Shown piece by piece: positions 1-6,494 of a stretch of DNA of 14,437 bases. The stretch is from Bacillota bacterium. Lineage in GTDB: Bacteria > Bacillota > Clostridia > Oscillospirales > Ruminococcaceae. A program made the position numbers and the translations under genes. The notes below the pieces were generated by a model. It was not told where the DNA came from. It was given only the letters and a program-made list of their open reading frames with translations, and made no database searches. Every line of letters begins with the position of its first letter. Positions within the stretch are counted from its first letter, which is position 1. The stretch is from assembly GCA_023394255.1 (NCBI GenBank), contig JAEXAZ010000070.1, positions 1 through 14,437 of the forward strand, in the 5' to 3' direction.

Positions 1-1826
1 TCGGTACAGAGATAGGTTTCGGTCGCTTCCAGCATGGCGTTGTCGCCGATCATGGTCGCCATGCCGATCTCCGAAAGTGCCATAAAGCGGGAAGGATTGT
101 TCTGCATCGCGACGCGGCCTTCCAATAAGACCAGCCTGTCAGGCGGACAAGCCAACCGTTTGCTCACCCATGCAAACAGTTTCTTTTTGAAGCTTTCCGC
201 CGCTTTTATGACTGCGTTACCCGTCACATAGGTCGTGCATGAGGCAAATGCACCGGTGTCGTAAGGCCCGTCGGTGTCCGCCGTGCGGGTATTGATGCGG
301 GAAACCGGACAGTTCAGCGCCTGCGCGGCGATCTGTGTAAGGATGGTGTCCGAGCCGGTGCCCAGATCGGTCGCACCCGAACGCATGAGGTAGGTGCCGT
401 CCTCTTCCAGGCGGATGGAAACGGCGGCCTGCCCGATGTTCTGTACGCCGGAGCCATGCGTCGCGGCCGCCATGCCCACTGCGCGAAGCCGGGTCTCGGA
501 AAGTCTCCGGACCGGATATTTCCCGTCCCACCCGATCATTTCCCGGCCGCGCGCAATGCAGCGCAGCAGTGCCGACGAGCGGATGGGGGTCGTGAGAATC
601 CCTCCGGCGTCGCCTTCCTTCGCACAGTTTTTGAGCCGGAAGGCAATCGGGTCGGTTTGGCACGCATCGGCAAGCTCGTCCATCATGCATTCCATGGCGA
701 ACGTGGACTGCGCCGCGCCGTAGCCGCGCATCGCGCCGCCCGGCAGCAGATTGGTATAGACGGTGGTGCCGGTAAACCCGATGGCTTCGGCGCGGTTGTG
801 CATCGGGAGCATATTGCCCGCGGCGACCATGGTGACCGCAGGGCCGTCCTCGCCATAGGCGCCGGTGTTGTTCAGGCAGTCGACCTGAACTGCTTTGAGC
901 GTTCCGTCCGCCGATGCGCCGAGCGTGATGCGAAACCGCATTTCATGGCGGCTGGCCGTTGCCGTGAAGGTTTCCTTGCGGGTCAGCACCATTTTTGCCG
1001 GACGCCCCGTTTTCAGTGTGACAATGCCGACATACGGTTCGCAGACCGTGATATTTTTCCCCCCAAACGCTCCGCCGACGCGCGGTTTCATGACGCGGAT
1101 CCGGTTATAAGGCAGGCCGAGCGCGGCCGCGGTCTGTCTGCGCGTATGAAAAGGCGACTGGGTGGAGGTCCAGAAGGTGAGGCGGCCGAATTCATCCGGA
1201 AAGCAAAACGAGCGATGCGTCTCCATCATGCAGTGGGACTGCGGCGGAGTGAAGAATTCTCCCGTAACCACACGGTCGGACGCGGACAAAGCGCCGTTGA
1301 GATCGCCTTTTTGCACTGTGTGGCGGGAAACCACATTGTGTGCGCAGTCCAGCCCCACGTCGTCCGGCATAAAGACTCCCTCGTCCGGGGCGTGTACCAG
1401 CACGGGGTTATTTTCCGCGTTGGTAAAGTCCAGCACGGCGGGCAGAATTTCATAATCGACCCGAATCAGCTCCAGCGCCCGCGCGGCGGCCTTTTCGCTT
1501 TCCGCGGCGACAATCGCCACCTCATCCCCGACATATCGCACCACCGGTTCCAGCAGGAAGCGGTCGTGCGGACATGGTTCGGGATAGCTTTCGCCGGAAT
1601 TGGTGTAGCGGCAGTGAGGCACGTCCTCATGCGTGAGGATGCAGGCGACTCCCGGCACCTTTTCCGCATGGGACTTGTCAATCGAGCGGATGCGCGCATG
1701 GGCGTGGGAGGAGCGCAGGATTTTGACAATCAGCGCGTGATGATAAGCGGCAAGATCGTCGGTATAAACCGGTTTCCCCGTGACCAGAGCCTGCGCGTCA
1801 AGCTTCGGGATGCTTTGCCCGATCAA
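1..1826 (-). CDS. Molybdopterin-binding subunit of a second xanthine dehydrogenase-family hydroxylase (3' end cut by window)
   Basis: Large catalytic subunit of a molybdenum hydroxylase, which would hydroxylate a heterocycle or aldehyde with water-derived oxygen. About 608 residues are visible, beginning IGQSIPKLDAQALVTGKPVY. The family is usually about 750-780 residues, so roughly the last 150, including the catalytic Glu of the GxGE motif, lie outside the window. Visible family motifs are GGAFGGKN near residue 250 and the GGAMRGYG loop near residue 361, both lining the Mo cofactor pocket. The start is TTG at 1826. It overlaps the stop of the FAD subunit gene by two bases, has AAGGAGG seven bases upstream, and no in-frame ATG lies nearby. 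It is the last visible gene of a 2Fe-2S / FAD / Mo trio with overlapping ends, so it is surely co-transcribed and coupled. It differs clearly in sequence from the other Mo subunit at 3312-5549, so the two are diverged paralogues. Substrate unknown. Confidence 0.93.
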   Translation of the reverse strand, partial: MIGQSIPKLDAQALVTGKPVYTDDLAAYHHALIVKILRSSHAHARIRSIDKSHAEKVPGVACILTHEDVPHCRYTNSGESYPEPCPHDRFLLEPVVRYVGDEVAIVAAESEKAAARALELIRVDYEILPAVLDFTNAENNPVLVHAPDEGVFMPDDVGLDCAHNVVSRHTVQKGDLNGALSASDRVVTGEFFTPPQSHCMMETHRSFCFPDEFGRLTFWTSTQSPFHTRRQTAAALGLPYNRIRVMKPRVGGAFGGKNITVCEPYVGIVTLKTGRPAKMVLTRKETFTATASRHEMRFRITLGASADGTLKAVQVDCLNNTGAYGEDGPAVTMVAAGNMLPMHNRAEAIGFTGTTVYTNLLPGGAMRGYGAAQSTFAMECMMDELADACQTDPIAFRLKNCAKEGDAGGILTTPIRSSALLRCIARGREMIGWDGKYPVRRLSETRLRAVGMAAATHGSGVQNIGQAAVSIRLEEDGTYLMRSGATDLGTGSDTILTQIAAQALNCPVSRINTRTADTDGPYDTGAFASCTTYVTGNAVIKAAESFKKKLFAWVSKRLACPPDRLVLLEGRVAMQNNPSRFMALSEIGMATMIGDNAMLEATETYLCT

Positions 1827-2638
1827 TGGCTTTCCTCCTTTCCCACCAGCGGCCGGAGCATGCGGCGCACCAGCACTTTGCCCATTTCTCTGCGGTAACC
1901 CTCCGAACCGCGCATATTGGAGCCGAACCGCAATTCCTCCGAAGCAAGCCGTGCGGCCCGCTCCGTCAGAGCATCGGCCGGCAGGGAGCCGCGGTTTTGC
2001 AGGATAAATTCCCCGGCGTTTCGCGCAAGCGCCGCGCACTGCGGGCGAGCCCCGACCGCGACGCGGCAAGCAGCGTGATCGAGATATACAGCGCCATTCA
2101 AAAGGGCGAAATCACCTGCCGAGCCGCGCAGGCAGGCCGACTTGCCAGCCCCATCCTGTACAGGGAGCAAAATTTCCAGCAGGATATCGCTGAAAAACGG
2201 CCGGTTCAGGAAGTCCTCGAGCGGCATCATCCCGGCTTTTGCCAGACGGACAGAAGCGCCGCATGCCAGCAGGGAAGGGAGAAGGTCCGAAAATCCGTAC
2301 CGCGCAAATACGCTTGCACCGACCTGCGCGACGGCCCGGAACTGCACGCCGACGATATTGGAGATGCCGTCGGCAACCAGTCCTCCGCAATAACCGCGCA
2401 GCAAGGGGTCGGTTTCGGCCTGACGCAGGGTACAGCAGGCGCCGATGTGAAGCGCTCCGTCCTGTTCGTAGATGGAGTTCAGCCCCAGATTTTTCAGGTC
2501 GATTCCCGTGTGCAGCTTCAGATTGCTCATCCGCAGCCATGCGGTGCCGCCCAGAATGCGGTTTTTCCTGCTTTTGTCCAATAAAGCGAGCGCTTCTTCA
2601 ACAGTTGCCGGGGCGGCGTAGTTTTGAAAGGAAAACAT
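1823..2638 (-). CDS. FAD-binding subunit of xanthine dehydrogenase-family hydroxylase
   Basis: Medium subunit of the molybdenum hydroxylase, carrying FAD and passing electrons from the Fe-S centres to an external acceptor. The 271 residues match the usual length of stand-alone FAD subunits. The N-terminal FAD loop ILGGTAWL is at residues 28-35, matching the GGTxxL pattern of the family. The second FAD segment reads VGAS (106-109), where the family normally has (I/V)GGN/S, followed by RYGFSDLLPSLLA (113 on). The C-terminal part resembles the CO dehydrogenase flavoprotein C-terminal domain. The start is ATG at 2638, sharing one base with the stop of the 2Fe-2S gene (TGATG) behind GGAGGTGG; the longer reading frame back to 2821 only overlaps the upstream gene. 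It is the only FAD subunit visible for two Mo subunits and two 2Fe-2S subunits, so it may serve both enzymes (inference). Confidence 0.92.
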   Translation of the reverse strand: MFSFQNYAAPATVEEALALLDKSRKNRILGGTAWLRMSNLKLHTGIDLKNLGLNSIYEQDGALHIGACCTLRQAETDPLLRGYCGGLVADGISNIVGVQFRAVAQVGASVFARYGFSDLLPSLLACGASVRLAKAGMMPLEDFLNRPFFSDILLEILLPVQDGAGKSACLRGSAGDFALLNGAVYLDHAACRVAVGARPQCAALARNAGEFILQNRGSLPADALTERAARLASEELRFGSNMRGSEGYRREMGKVLVRRMLRPLVGKEESH

Positions 2639-3102
2639 CAGTCCACCTCCGGTTCCGGGAGCCCCATATAGCGCCGGACCGCGCGCATCTGTCCCATATA
2701 GCCGGTGCAGCGGCACAAATTGCCGTTCAGATAGCGGCGGATTGCTTCTTCGTTGGGCGTTTGGAGTTCCCGCTTCATCGCCAGAACGGTCAGGATGAAT
2801 CCGGGCGCGCAGAACCCGCACTGTTCCGCGCCCTGTTCTGTGAGATAGTCTGTAAATGCGGCGGCTTCCTTCTGCATCCCCTCCAAAGTGTATACGGCAT
2901 GGCCGTCCGCCCGTATTGAAAGTGTCGAGCAGGATAATACGGGAGTGCCGTCAACCAGTACGGTGCAGAGCCCGCACATGCCGGTATCGCACCCGCGCCG
3001 CACACTCAGCATCCCCGCCGTACGGAGCGTTTCGGACAGATATTCATCGGGTTCGATGGCAAGCACGGCAGCCTTGCCGTTTATAAGGATATGAATGTCG
3101 AT
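2638..3102 (-). CDS. 2Fe-2S subunit of the second xanthine dehydrogenase-family hydroxylase, probable ATC start
   Basis: Small electron-transfer subunit with two [2Fe-2S] clusters. Counting from the proposed start gives 154 residues. The plant-ferredoxin-type cluster ligands are C38, C43, C46 and C58 (CDTGMCGLC...SC). The C-terminal cluster ligands are C94, C97 (QCGFC), C129 and C131 (LCRCTGY). The start is unusual. The reading frame is open back to an ATG at 3201, but that ATG has no ribosome binding site. The region between also contains a terminator-like hairpin and encodes residues unlike the family. A strong AAAGGAG (3117-3111) lies eight bases before ATC at 3102-3100, and translation from there gives (M)DIHILINGKAAVLAIEP, which lines up with the N-terminus of the sister subunit. 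ATT at 3096 and TTG at 3144 are weaker alternatives. The gene overlaps the FAD gene by one base. Confidence 0.88.
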   Translation of the reverse strand: MDIHILINGKAAVLAIEPDEYLSETLRTAGMLSVRRGCDTGMCGLCTVLVDGTPVLSCSTLSIRADGHAVYTLEGMQKEAAAFTDYLTEQGAEQCGFCAPGFILTVLAMKRELQTPNEEAIRRYLNGNLCRCTGYMGQMRAVRRYMGLPEPEVD

Positions 3103-3110
3103 AAAAAGCG

Positions 3111-3117
3111 CTCCTTT
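3111..3117 (-). promoter_or_regulatory. Ribosome binding site that points to an ATC start codon
   Basis: Reads AAAGGAG on the minus strand, eight bases (CGCTTTTT) before ATC at 3102. No ATG, GTG or TTG in the right frame lies at a workable distance downstream. This site decides the start proposed for the 2Fe-2S subunit. Confidence 0.7.
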
Positions 3118-3129
3118 CCGGTTGAAACT

Positions 3130-3165
3130 AAAAAAACCGTGCAAAGCGTTGCCGTCTCTGCACAG
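3130..3165 (-). terminator. Intrinsic terminator-like hairpin in the leader of the second hydroxylase genes
   Basis: On the minus strand CTGTGCAGAG (3165-3156) pairs with CTTTGCACGG (3146-3137) in a 10-bp stem with two G-U wobbles and a 9-base loop ACGGCAACG. Seven Ts (3136-3130) follow directly. It ends 13 bases before the AAAGGAG site of the 2Fe-2S gene, so it would end transcription just before that gene unless bypassed. TTGCCG just upstream (plus-strand complement 3175-3180) could pair with CGGCAA in the loop as a competing fold. It may be a conditional attenuator or simply a terminator of read-through from the upstream hydroxylase genes. Confidence 0.65.
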
Positions 3166-3311
3166 GCAGGATGTTTGCGGCAAAAATAACAAAACAAACA
3201 TGCCGGCCGGCGGAGCCCGGGATATCTTTGTCCGGACCTGTGGTTCGCTGTATATATAATAAGGTATCTTTTTCCGCGTTCCTTCCTATTATAATGGGAA
3301 AAGGACAGACC

Positions 3312-5549
3312 TTATTTTTCAAGCGCGGCCAGAATTTTTTCCGGCAGAAGCGGAAGGTCGGACAACTCGGTCCCCAGCGCGTCATTGACCGCATTGATAA
3401 TTGCGGGAGCGACCGGTACAATGGAAGCCTCGCCAATACTTTTGCCGCCATAGGGGCCATGCTCCTCATAAGCCTCCACGAAATGAATCCGGATTTTCGG
3501 CATATCTGCGGCGTGGGCAATCCGGTAACGGCGGAAGCTGGTGGATTTGCCGCGTCCTTTTTCATCCAGCTCGATTTCTTCAAACAACGCCATACCGATT
3601 CCCATCGCGATGGCGCCCTCCACCTGCCCTTCCAGCAGAAGCGGGTTCAGCGCCGTGCCCACATCGCATGCGGCGACATAGTCCAGTACGCGTACAGTCC
3701 CCGTTGCTTTGTCCACGCGGACCTGCGCGAAATGCACGCCGTAGGAACCCGCGTTATAATAGGAATTATAGGAAAGTGTTTCAATCAGTTTTTCCCTGCG
3801 CTTGTCCATGGCGTACCAGACCAGTTCCGTCTTGTCGATGGACTTTCCGCCCTTTGTGGCAAAAACTCCATTTTCCAGCCTAATTTGTTCTGTCTCCACC
3901 CCGAACACTTCCGCTGCCAGGGAAAAAAGGCGTTCCCGCATTTTCCGTGCCACTAAAACAATTGTCTCTCCGCCCGTCCAGGTGTTGCGGGACGCGCCCG
4001 CACCGGTGTCATAAGTGCCCGCGTCGGTGTCGGAATGAATCAGGTTGATGTCGCCAAGAGGCATATCCAGCTGTTCGGCGACGATCATTTTGTATAAAGT
4101 GTAGGTACCCGCCCCATGGTCGCAGTTGCCGGTGCGCAGCAGGCAGGTTCCGTCCTCGTTCATCGCGATGGAGGCTACCGAAATATCGGGGGCGAACGGC
4201 GCGACCCCGTTGCCGTGCATGGCGGCCGCCAGCCCGACCCCATAAGCGTACCGTCCGCTGGACTGCGCTTTGCAGTCCTGTTTCTTTTTATCCCATTCGA
4301 ACAAGTCGGCACCCTGCCGCAGGCAGTCCCGTACCCGCCCGTTTGCGAGCGAGGAACCGTTGACCGGATCAGGGGCAAAAGGAACCATCAGGTTTTTCAT
4401 ACGAAGCTCTACGGGATCGATGTCCAGCCTTTTGGCGAGCTGGTCTATCGCGACTTCAATCGCCGTGAATACCTTCGGCGAGCCGAATCCGCGCATAGCG
4501 CCTCCGATCGGCGTGTTTGTGTAGGCCGCCTTGCCGTCGAACCGCATATTGGGGACGGCATAGACCTTGAACATCTTGCCGCACATGGCGTGCAGCACGT
4601 TGATCGATCCGCCGCAGTATGCCCCCGCGTTCATAAACTGGCGATAGTCGATCGCGGTGATCGTTCCGTCGTGCAATGCCGCGATTGTGGTCGTCATTTT
4701 CGTGGCGTGACGGGTCGTCGTGCAGAGAATGTCTTCCTTGCGGTTAAACCGGATTTTGACATGCCGGCCAGACTTTTTGGAGAGCAGCGCCGCAATATGT
4801 TCGGCGGTCAGGCCGTCCTTTCCGCCGAATGCCCCTCCCATCAGCGGGCTGTGATAGTGGACTTTGGAAATCGGCAGGCTGAAAATCCGGCTGAGAATGA
4901 TCTGCGTGCGGTGTACACCCTGTTGCGGTCCCCAGATTGTCAGGTTATCGTCCGGAGCCCAGTATGCGACGCAGACATGCGGTTCGATCGGGGCGTGATG
5001 GACCATTTTGGTCTCCATCCGCTGTGTATATACCACGTCGGCGGATTTGATGGCGGCGTCCACATCGCCGCACTGTGTCAGCAGGGGTTCCAGCAGGTTG
5101 CCTTCCGGATAGAGCTTCGGGGCGTCTTCCTCAAGCGCAAATTCGGGGTCCAGAACAAACGGAAGCTCTTCATATTCCACGCGAACCAGAGAAAGCGCAC
5201 GGTTGGCAATGACCTCATTGTCAGCGGCAACCGCTGCGACGGCATCCGCAATACAGCGGAGCCGGGTATCAAAAACGCGTTCCGTAGCCGGAGGGGTGTC
5301 ATGCAGGTTGCGGTGGATCCGGTTGTACAGTGTCTGCGGGGAATCCTTGCAGCAGACAACCGCGTGCACACCCGGAAGCGCTTCTGCGGCCGAAGTATCA
5401 ATGGAAAGGATGTTGGCATGCGCGTAGGGGCTGAACAGAATCCGGCCAATAAGTGCGCCGGGGAACGCAAGGTCATCCCCGTAAAGCGCGTGTCCGGTCA
5501 CTTTCATAAGGGCATCATCGATGGGGGTGGGCACGCCGATATATTTCAC
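3312..5549 (-). CDS. Molybdopterin-binding subunit of xanthine dehydrogenase-family hydroxylase (complete)
   Basis: Catalytic large subunit of a molybdenum hydroxylase, 745 residues, a normal full length for a separate Mo subunit. It has an N-terminal aldehyde oxidase/xanthine dehydrogenase a/b hammerhead domain (roughly 1-130), then the Mo-cofactor-binding domains. Motifs are PQQGVHRTQ, GGAFGGKDG near 238, the GGAMRGFGSPK loop near 346, and GPYGGKSIGEAS near the C-terminus, whose Glu (about 707) is the expected catalytic base. Start is GTG at 5549, in a GTGA overlap with the stop of the 2Fe-2S gene and preceded by GGGAGG. The upstream ATG at 5630 lies inside the 2Fe-2S gene and is rejected. 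It pairs with the 2Fe-2S subunit at 5546-6028; no FAD subunit sits next to it. Substrate cannot be read from the sequence; the neighbours favour an N-heterocycle over a simple aldehyde (inference). Confidence 0.95.
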   Translation of the reverse strand: MKYIGVPTPIDDALMKVTGHALYGDDLAFPGALIGRILFSPYAHANILSIDTSAAEALPGVHAVVCCKDSPQTLYNRIHRNLHDTPPATERVFDTRLRCIADAVAAVAADNEVIANRALSLVRVEYEELPFVLDPEFALEEDAPKLYPEGNLLEPLLTQCGDVDAAIKSADVVYTQRMETKMVHHAPIEPHVCVAYWAPDDNLTIWGPQQGVHRTQIILSRIFSLPISKVHYHSPLMGGAFGGKDGLTAEHIAALLSKKSGRHVKIRFNRKEDILCTTTRHATKMTTTIAALHDGTITAIDYRQFMNAGAYCGGSINVLHAMCGKMFKVYAVPNMRFDGKAAYTNTPIGGAMRGFGSPKVFTAIEVAIDQLAKRLDIDPVELRMKNLMVPFAPDPVNGSSLANGRVRDCLRQGADLFEWDKKKQDCKAQSSGRYAYGVGLAAAMHGNGVAPFAPDISVASIAMNEDGTCLLRTGNCDHGAGTYTLYKMIVAEQLDMPLGDINLIHSDTDAGTYDTGAGASRNTWTGGETIVLVARKMRERLFSLAAEVFGVETEQIRLENGVFATKGGKSIDKTELVWYAMDKRREKLIETLSYNSYYNAGSYGVHFAQVRVDKATGTVRVLDYVAACDVGTALNPLLLEGQVEGAIAMGIGMALFEEIELDEKGRGKSTSFRRYRIAHAADMPKIRIHFVEAYEEHGPYGGKSIGEASIVPVAPAIINAVNDALGTELSDLPLLPEKILAALEK

Positions 5550-6028
5550 GAGGCCGCCTCCCTTTCCCGCATCCGTACGGCAGCCAGGCGGATTGCTTCC
5601 ACAATCTTTTTGTAGCCGGTACATCGGCAAAGGTTATTCCCGAGTGCTTCCAGGATTTCATCCTCGGTCGGGTCGGGGTTTTGAGAGAGCAGGGCGATGG
5701 ATGTAATCACCATCCCGGGTGTGCAGAAACCGCATTGAATGGCTCCGGCGTCTATGAACGCCCGCTGAACCGGGTGAAGCCGGCCCCCCTGGCTGACCCC
5801 CTCGATCGTGACGATTTTTTTGCCTTCCATATTGCGGGCAAGGAGCGTGCAGGAGTTTTTTGCCTCCCCATCGATCAGCACTTTGCAGGCGCCGCAGTCG
5901 CCCGTGCCGCAGCCGTACTTCGAGCCGGTAAACCGCAAAAGCTCGCGGACGACATACAGCAGGGTCCAGTTCGGCTCAACCTGCAGCGGATAATCCCTGC
6001 CGTTGATGTTCAAAAGAATGCTTAACAT
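5546..6028 (-). CDS. 2Fe-2S subunit of xanthine dehydrogenase-family hydroxylase
   Basis: Small iron-sulphur subunit carrying electrons from the Mo centre toward FAD, 160 residues, standard for the family. Ferredoxin-type cluster ligands are C40, C45, C48 (YGCGTGDCGAC) and C60. The second four-helix-bundle cluster has C99, C102 (QCGFCTPG), C134 and C136 (NNLCRCTGY). Start is ATG at 6028 behind AAGGAGGGTGAAAACC. The reading frame extends to an ATG at 6115, but that would translate the leader hairpin and has no ribosome binding site. It is the first gene of the minus-strand cluster, about 190 bases downstream of a near-consensus promoter, and is separated from it by a structured leader. Confidence 0.95.
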   Translation of the reverse strand: MLSILLNINGRDYPLQVEPNWTLLYVVRELLRFTGSKYGCGTGDCGACKVLIDGEAKNSCTLLARNMEGKKIVTIEGVSQGGRLHPVQRAFIDAGAIQCGFCTPGMVITSIALLSQNPDPTEDEILEALGNNLCRCTGYKKIVEAIRLAAVRMREREAAS

Positions 6029-6048
6029 GGTTTTCACCCTCCTTGCCC

Positions 6049-6146
6049 AAAATAAAAACCGGCGGTACACTTCACACGGTTTTAGCAAAAAGCAATCGTC
6101 AAAAGACCATTGCAATTATACTCCGCCATGCCGAGTGTACCGCCGG
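6049..6146 (-). ncRNA. Long structured leader hairpin ending in a U-run (candidate attenuator/riboswitch)
   Basis: On the minus strand CCGGCGGTACACT (6146-6134) pairs perfectly with AGTGTACCGCCGG (6071-6059), 13 bp. Inside follow a 2x2 internal loop (CG/GA), a 6-bp stem GCATGG/CCGTGT with two wobbles, and a large 12x12 internal loop. The tip is a hairpin, GCAATGGTC / GACGATTGC, closed by TTTT. TTTTTATTTT follows the structure, then the AAGGAGG of the first hydroxylase gene. The wobble pairs form only in RNA made from the minus strand. CGGCTTTTTGCCG (complement of 6143-6155) could fold instead and take part of the left arm, as an anti-terminator would. It matches no riboswitch class I can recognise, and no ligand is claimed. 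Confidence 0.55.
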
Positions 6147-6165
6147 CAAAAAGCCGCCTGTACAA

Positions 6166-6208
6166 AAAGAGGTCATTGCAAAGGAAAAACCTTCACAATG
6201 ACCTCTTT
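6166..6208 (-). ncRNA. First leader stem-loop of the hydroxylase transcript
   Basis: AAAGAGGTCATTG and its exact complement flank a 17-base spacer. On the minus strand the spacer also folds (TGAAGG with CCTTTG around TTTTT), giving a 19-bp stem with a 5-base loop. The two innermost flanking pairs are U-G wobbles possible only in minus-strand RNA. It begins about 13 bases after the predicted transcription start, so it would cap the 5' end of the message. On the plus strand the 13-bp stem is followed by a T-rich run from 6209, so it might also stop transcription in that direction. A protein operator is the main alternative. Confidence 0.55.
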
Positions 6209-6227
6209 GTCATTTTTTTATATTTTT

Positions 6228-6255
6228 ATTATAGCTTTTCATTCAAAAAAGTCAA
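6228..6255 (-). promoter_or_regulatory. Sigma-A-type promoter for the hydroxylase genes
   Basis: Minus strand TTGACT (6255-6250), a 16-base spacer, then a perfect TATAAT (6233-6228) in AT-rich DNA. Transcription should start near 6221, giving a leader of about 190 bases that contains both stem-loops. Confidence 0.75.
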
Positions 6256-6316
6256 TACGGCGCTGATTTAAAAGTGAAGTAAAAAAATTAAACAAAAAAA
6301 CGAGAAAATTTATGCA

Positions 6317-6330
6317 ATATTGACCAATAT
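6317..6330. promoter_or_regulatory. Dyad ATATTG-AC-CAATAT, possible activator site
   Basis: A perfect inverted repeat with 6-bp arms and a 2-bp centre. An overlapping TTGA...TCAA dyad lies at 6320-6333. Its centre is about 65 bases before the predicted plus-strand transcription start, where LysR-type activators usually bind. No regulator gene is in the window, and such a short AT-rich dyad can arise by chance. Confidence 0.3.
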
Positions 6331-6352
6331 CAAGTTGGGAATAAAAAACATG

Positions 6353-6382
6353 TTGACAAATCATAGTCCGATGCGTTAGAGT
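6353..6382 (+). promoter_or_regulatory. Promoter for the transporter/catabolic operon
   Basis: Perfect -35 TTGACA (6353-6358), an 18-base spacer and a weak -10 TAGAGT (6377-6382). Start of transcription is expected near 6389, giving a leader of about 105 bases with a terminator hairpin in it. The poor -10 fits a promoter that needs an activator. Confidence 0.55.
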
Positions 6383-6401
6383 GATGGCAACGAAAAAAGA
6401 C

Positions 6402-6445
6402 AAAGACGTCTGACATGGGAGACCATGTCGGGTGTCTTTTTTTTT
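6402..6445 (+). terminator. Strong intrinsic terminator inside the leader of the BMP operon (attenuator)
   Basis: AAAGACGTCTGACATGG (6402-6418) pairs with 6423-6439 through a 17-bp stem closed by a GAGA tetraloop (GNRA type), and the run of nine Ts (6437-6445) follows. Three pairs in the middle are G-U wobbles that work only in plus-strand RNA. It stands about 15 bases after the predicted transcription start and 50 bases before the first gene, so full operon expression requires read-through. There is almost no RNA upstream of the hairpin to form an aptamer. That favours a protein antiterminator or a constitutive partial terminator over a riboswitch. Confidence 0.75.
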
Positions 6446-6494
6446 ATTAACAAAGCGCCCAAAAAGCGTTTAAAAAAAATGGGGAGGGTCAATT

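Larger units (their letters stand above)
3103..3311 (-). promoter_or_regulatory. 209-bp gap between the two hydroxylase gene groups
   Basis: No gene is supported here. It holds the terminator-like hairpin at 3130-3165 and a TATAAT hexamer on the minus strand (3293-3288) without a recognisable -35 box at the right distance. The remaining sequence is AT-rich near the upstream stop codon and GC-rich around 3205-3230. A promoter for the second gene group may lie here, but the sequence does not show a convincing one. Confidence 0.4.

Noticed and set aside
456..1898. Long plus-strand open frame (480 codons) opposite the partial Mo subunit
   Set aside because: Antisense shadow of a GC-rich gene. 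The peptide is rich in Arg/His/Gly with no recognisable fold, while the minus strand shows clear Mo hydroxylase motifs.
2639..2821. N-terminal extension of the FAD subunit to ATG at 2821
   Set aside because: It lies inside the 2Fe-2S gene. The ATG at 2638 has a good ribosome binding site and gives the family's normal N-terminus.
3103..3201. 2Fe-2S subunit starting at ATG 3201
   Set aside because: No ribosome binding site; the extension would translate a terminator hairpin and has no family similarity.
4116..5615. Plus-strand open frame of 499 codons opposite the complete Mo subunit
   Set aside because: Same antisense effect; composition is implausible and the opposite strand carries an intact conserved enzyme.
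6385..6392. GGCAACG shared by the plus leader (6386-6392) and the hairpin loop at 3147-3155 (minus)
   Set aside because: A single 7-base match in different structural settings and absent from the third leader; likely chance.
6049..6494. Known riboswitch (purine, THF, T-box) in the divergent region
   Set aside because: I looked for the purine core, the T-box AGGGTGGTACCGCG-type sequence and a THF-like core and found none. The structures are reported without a class.
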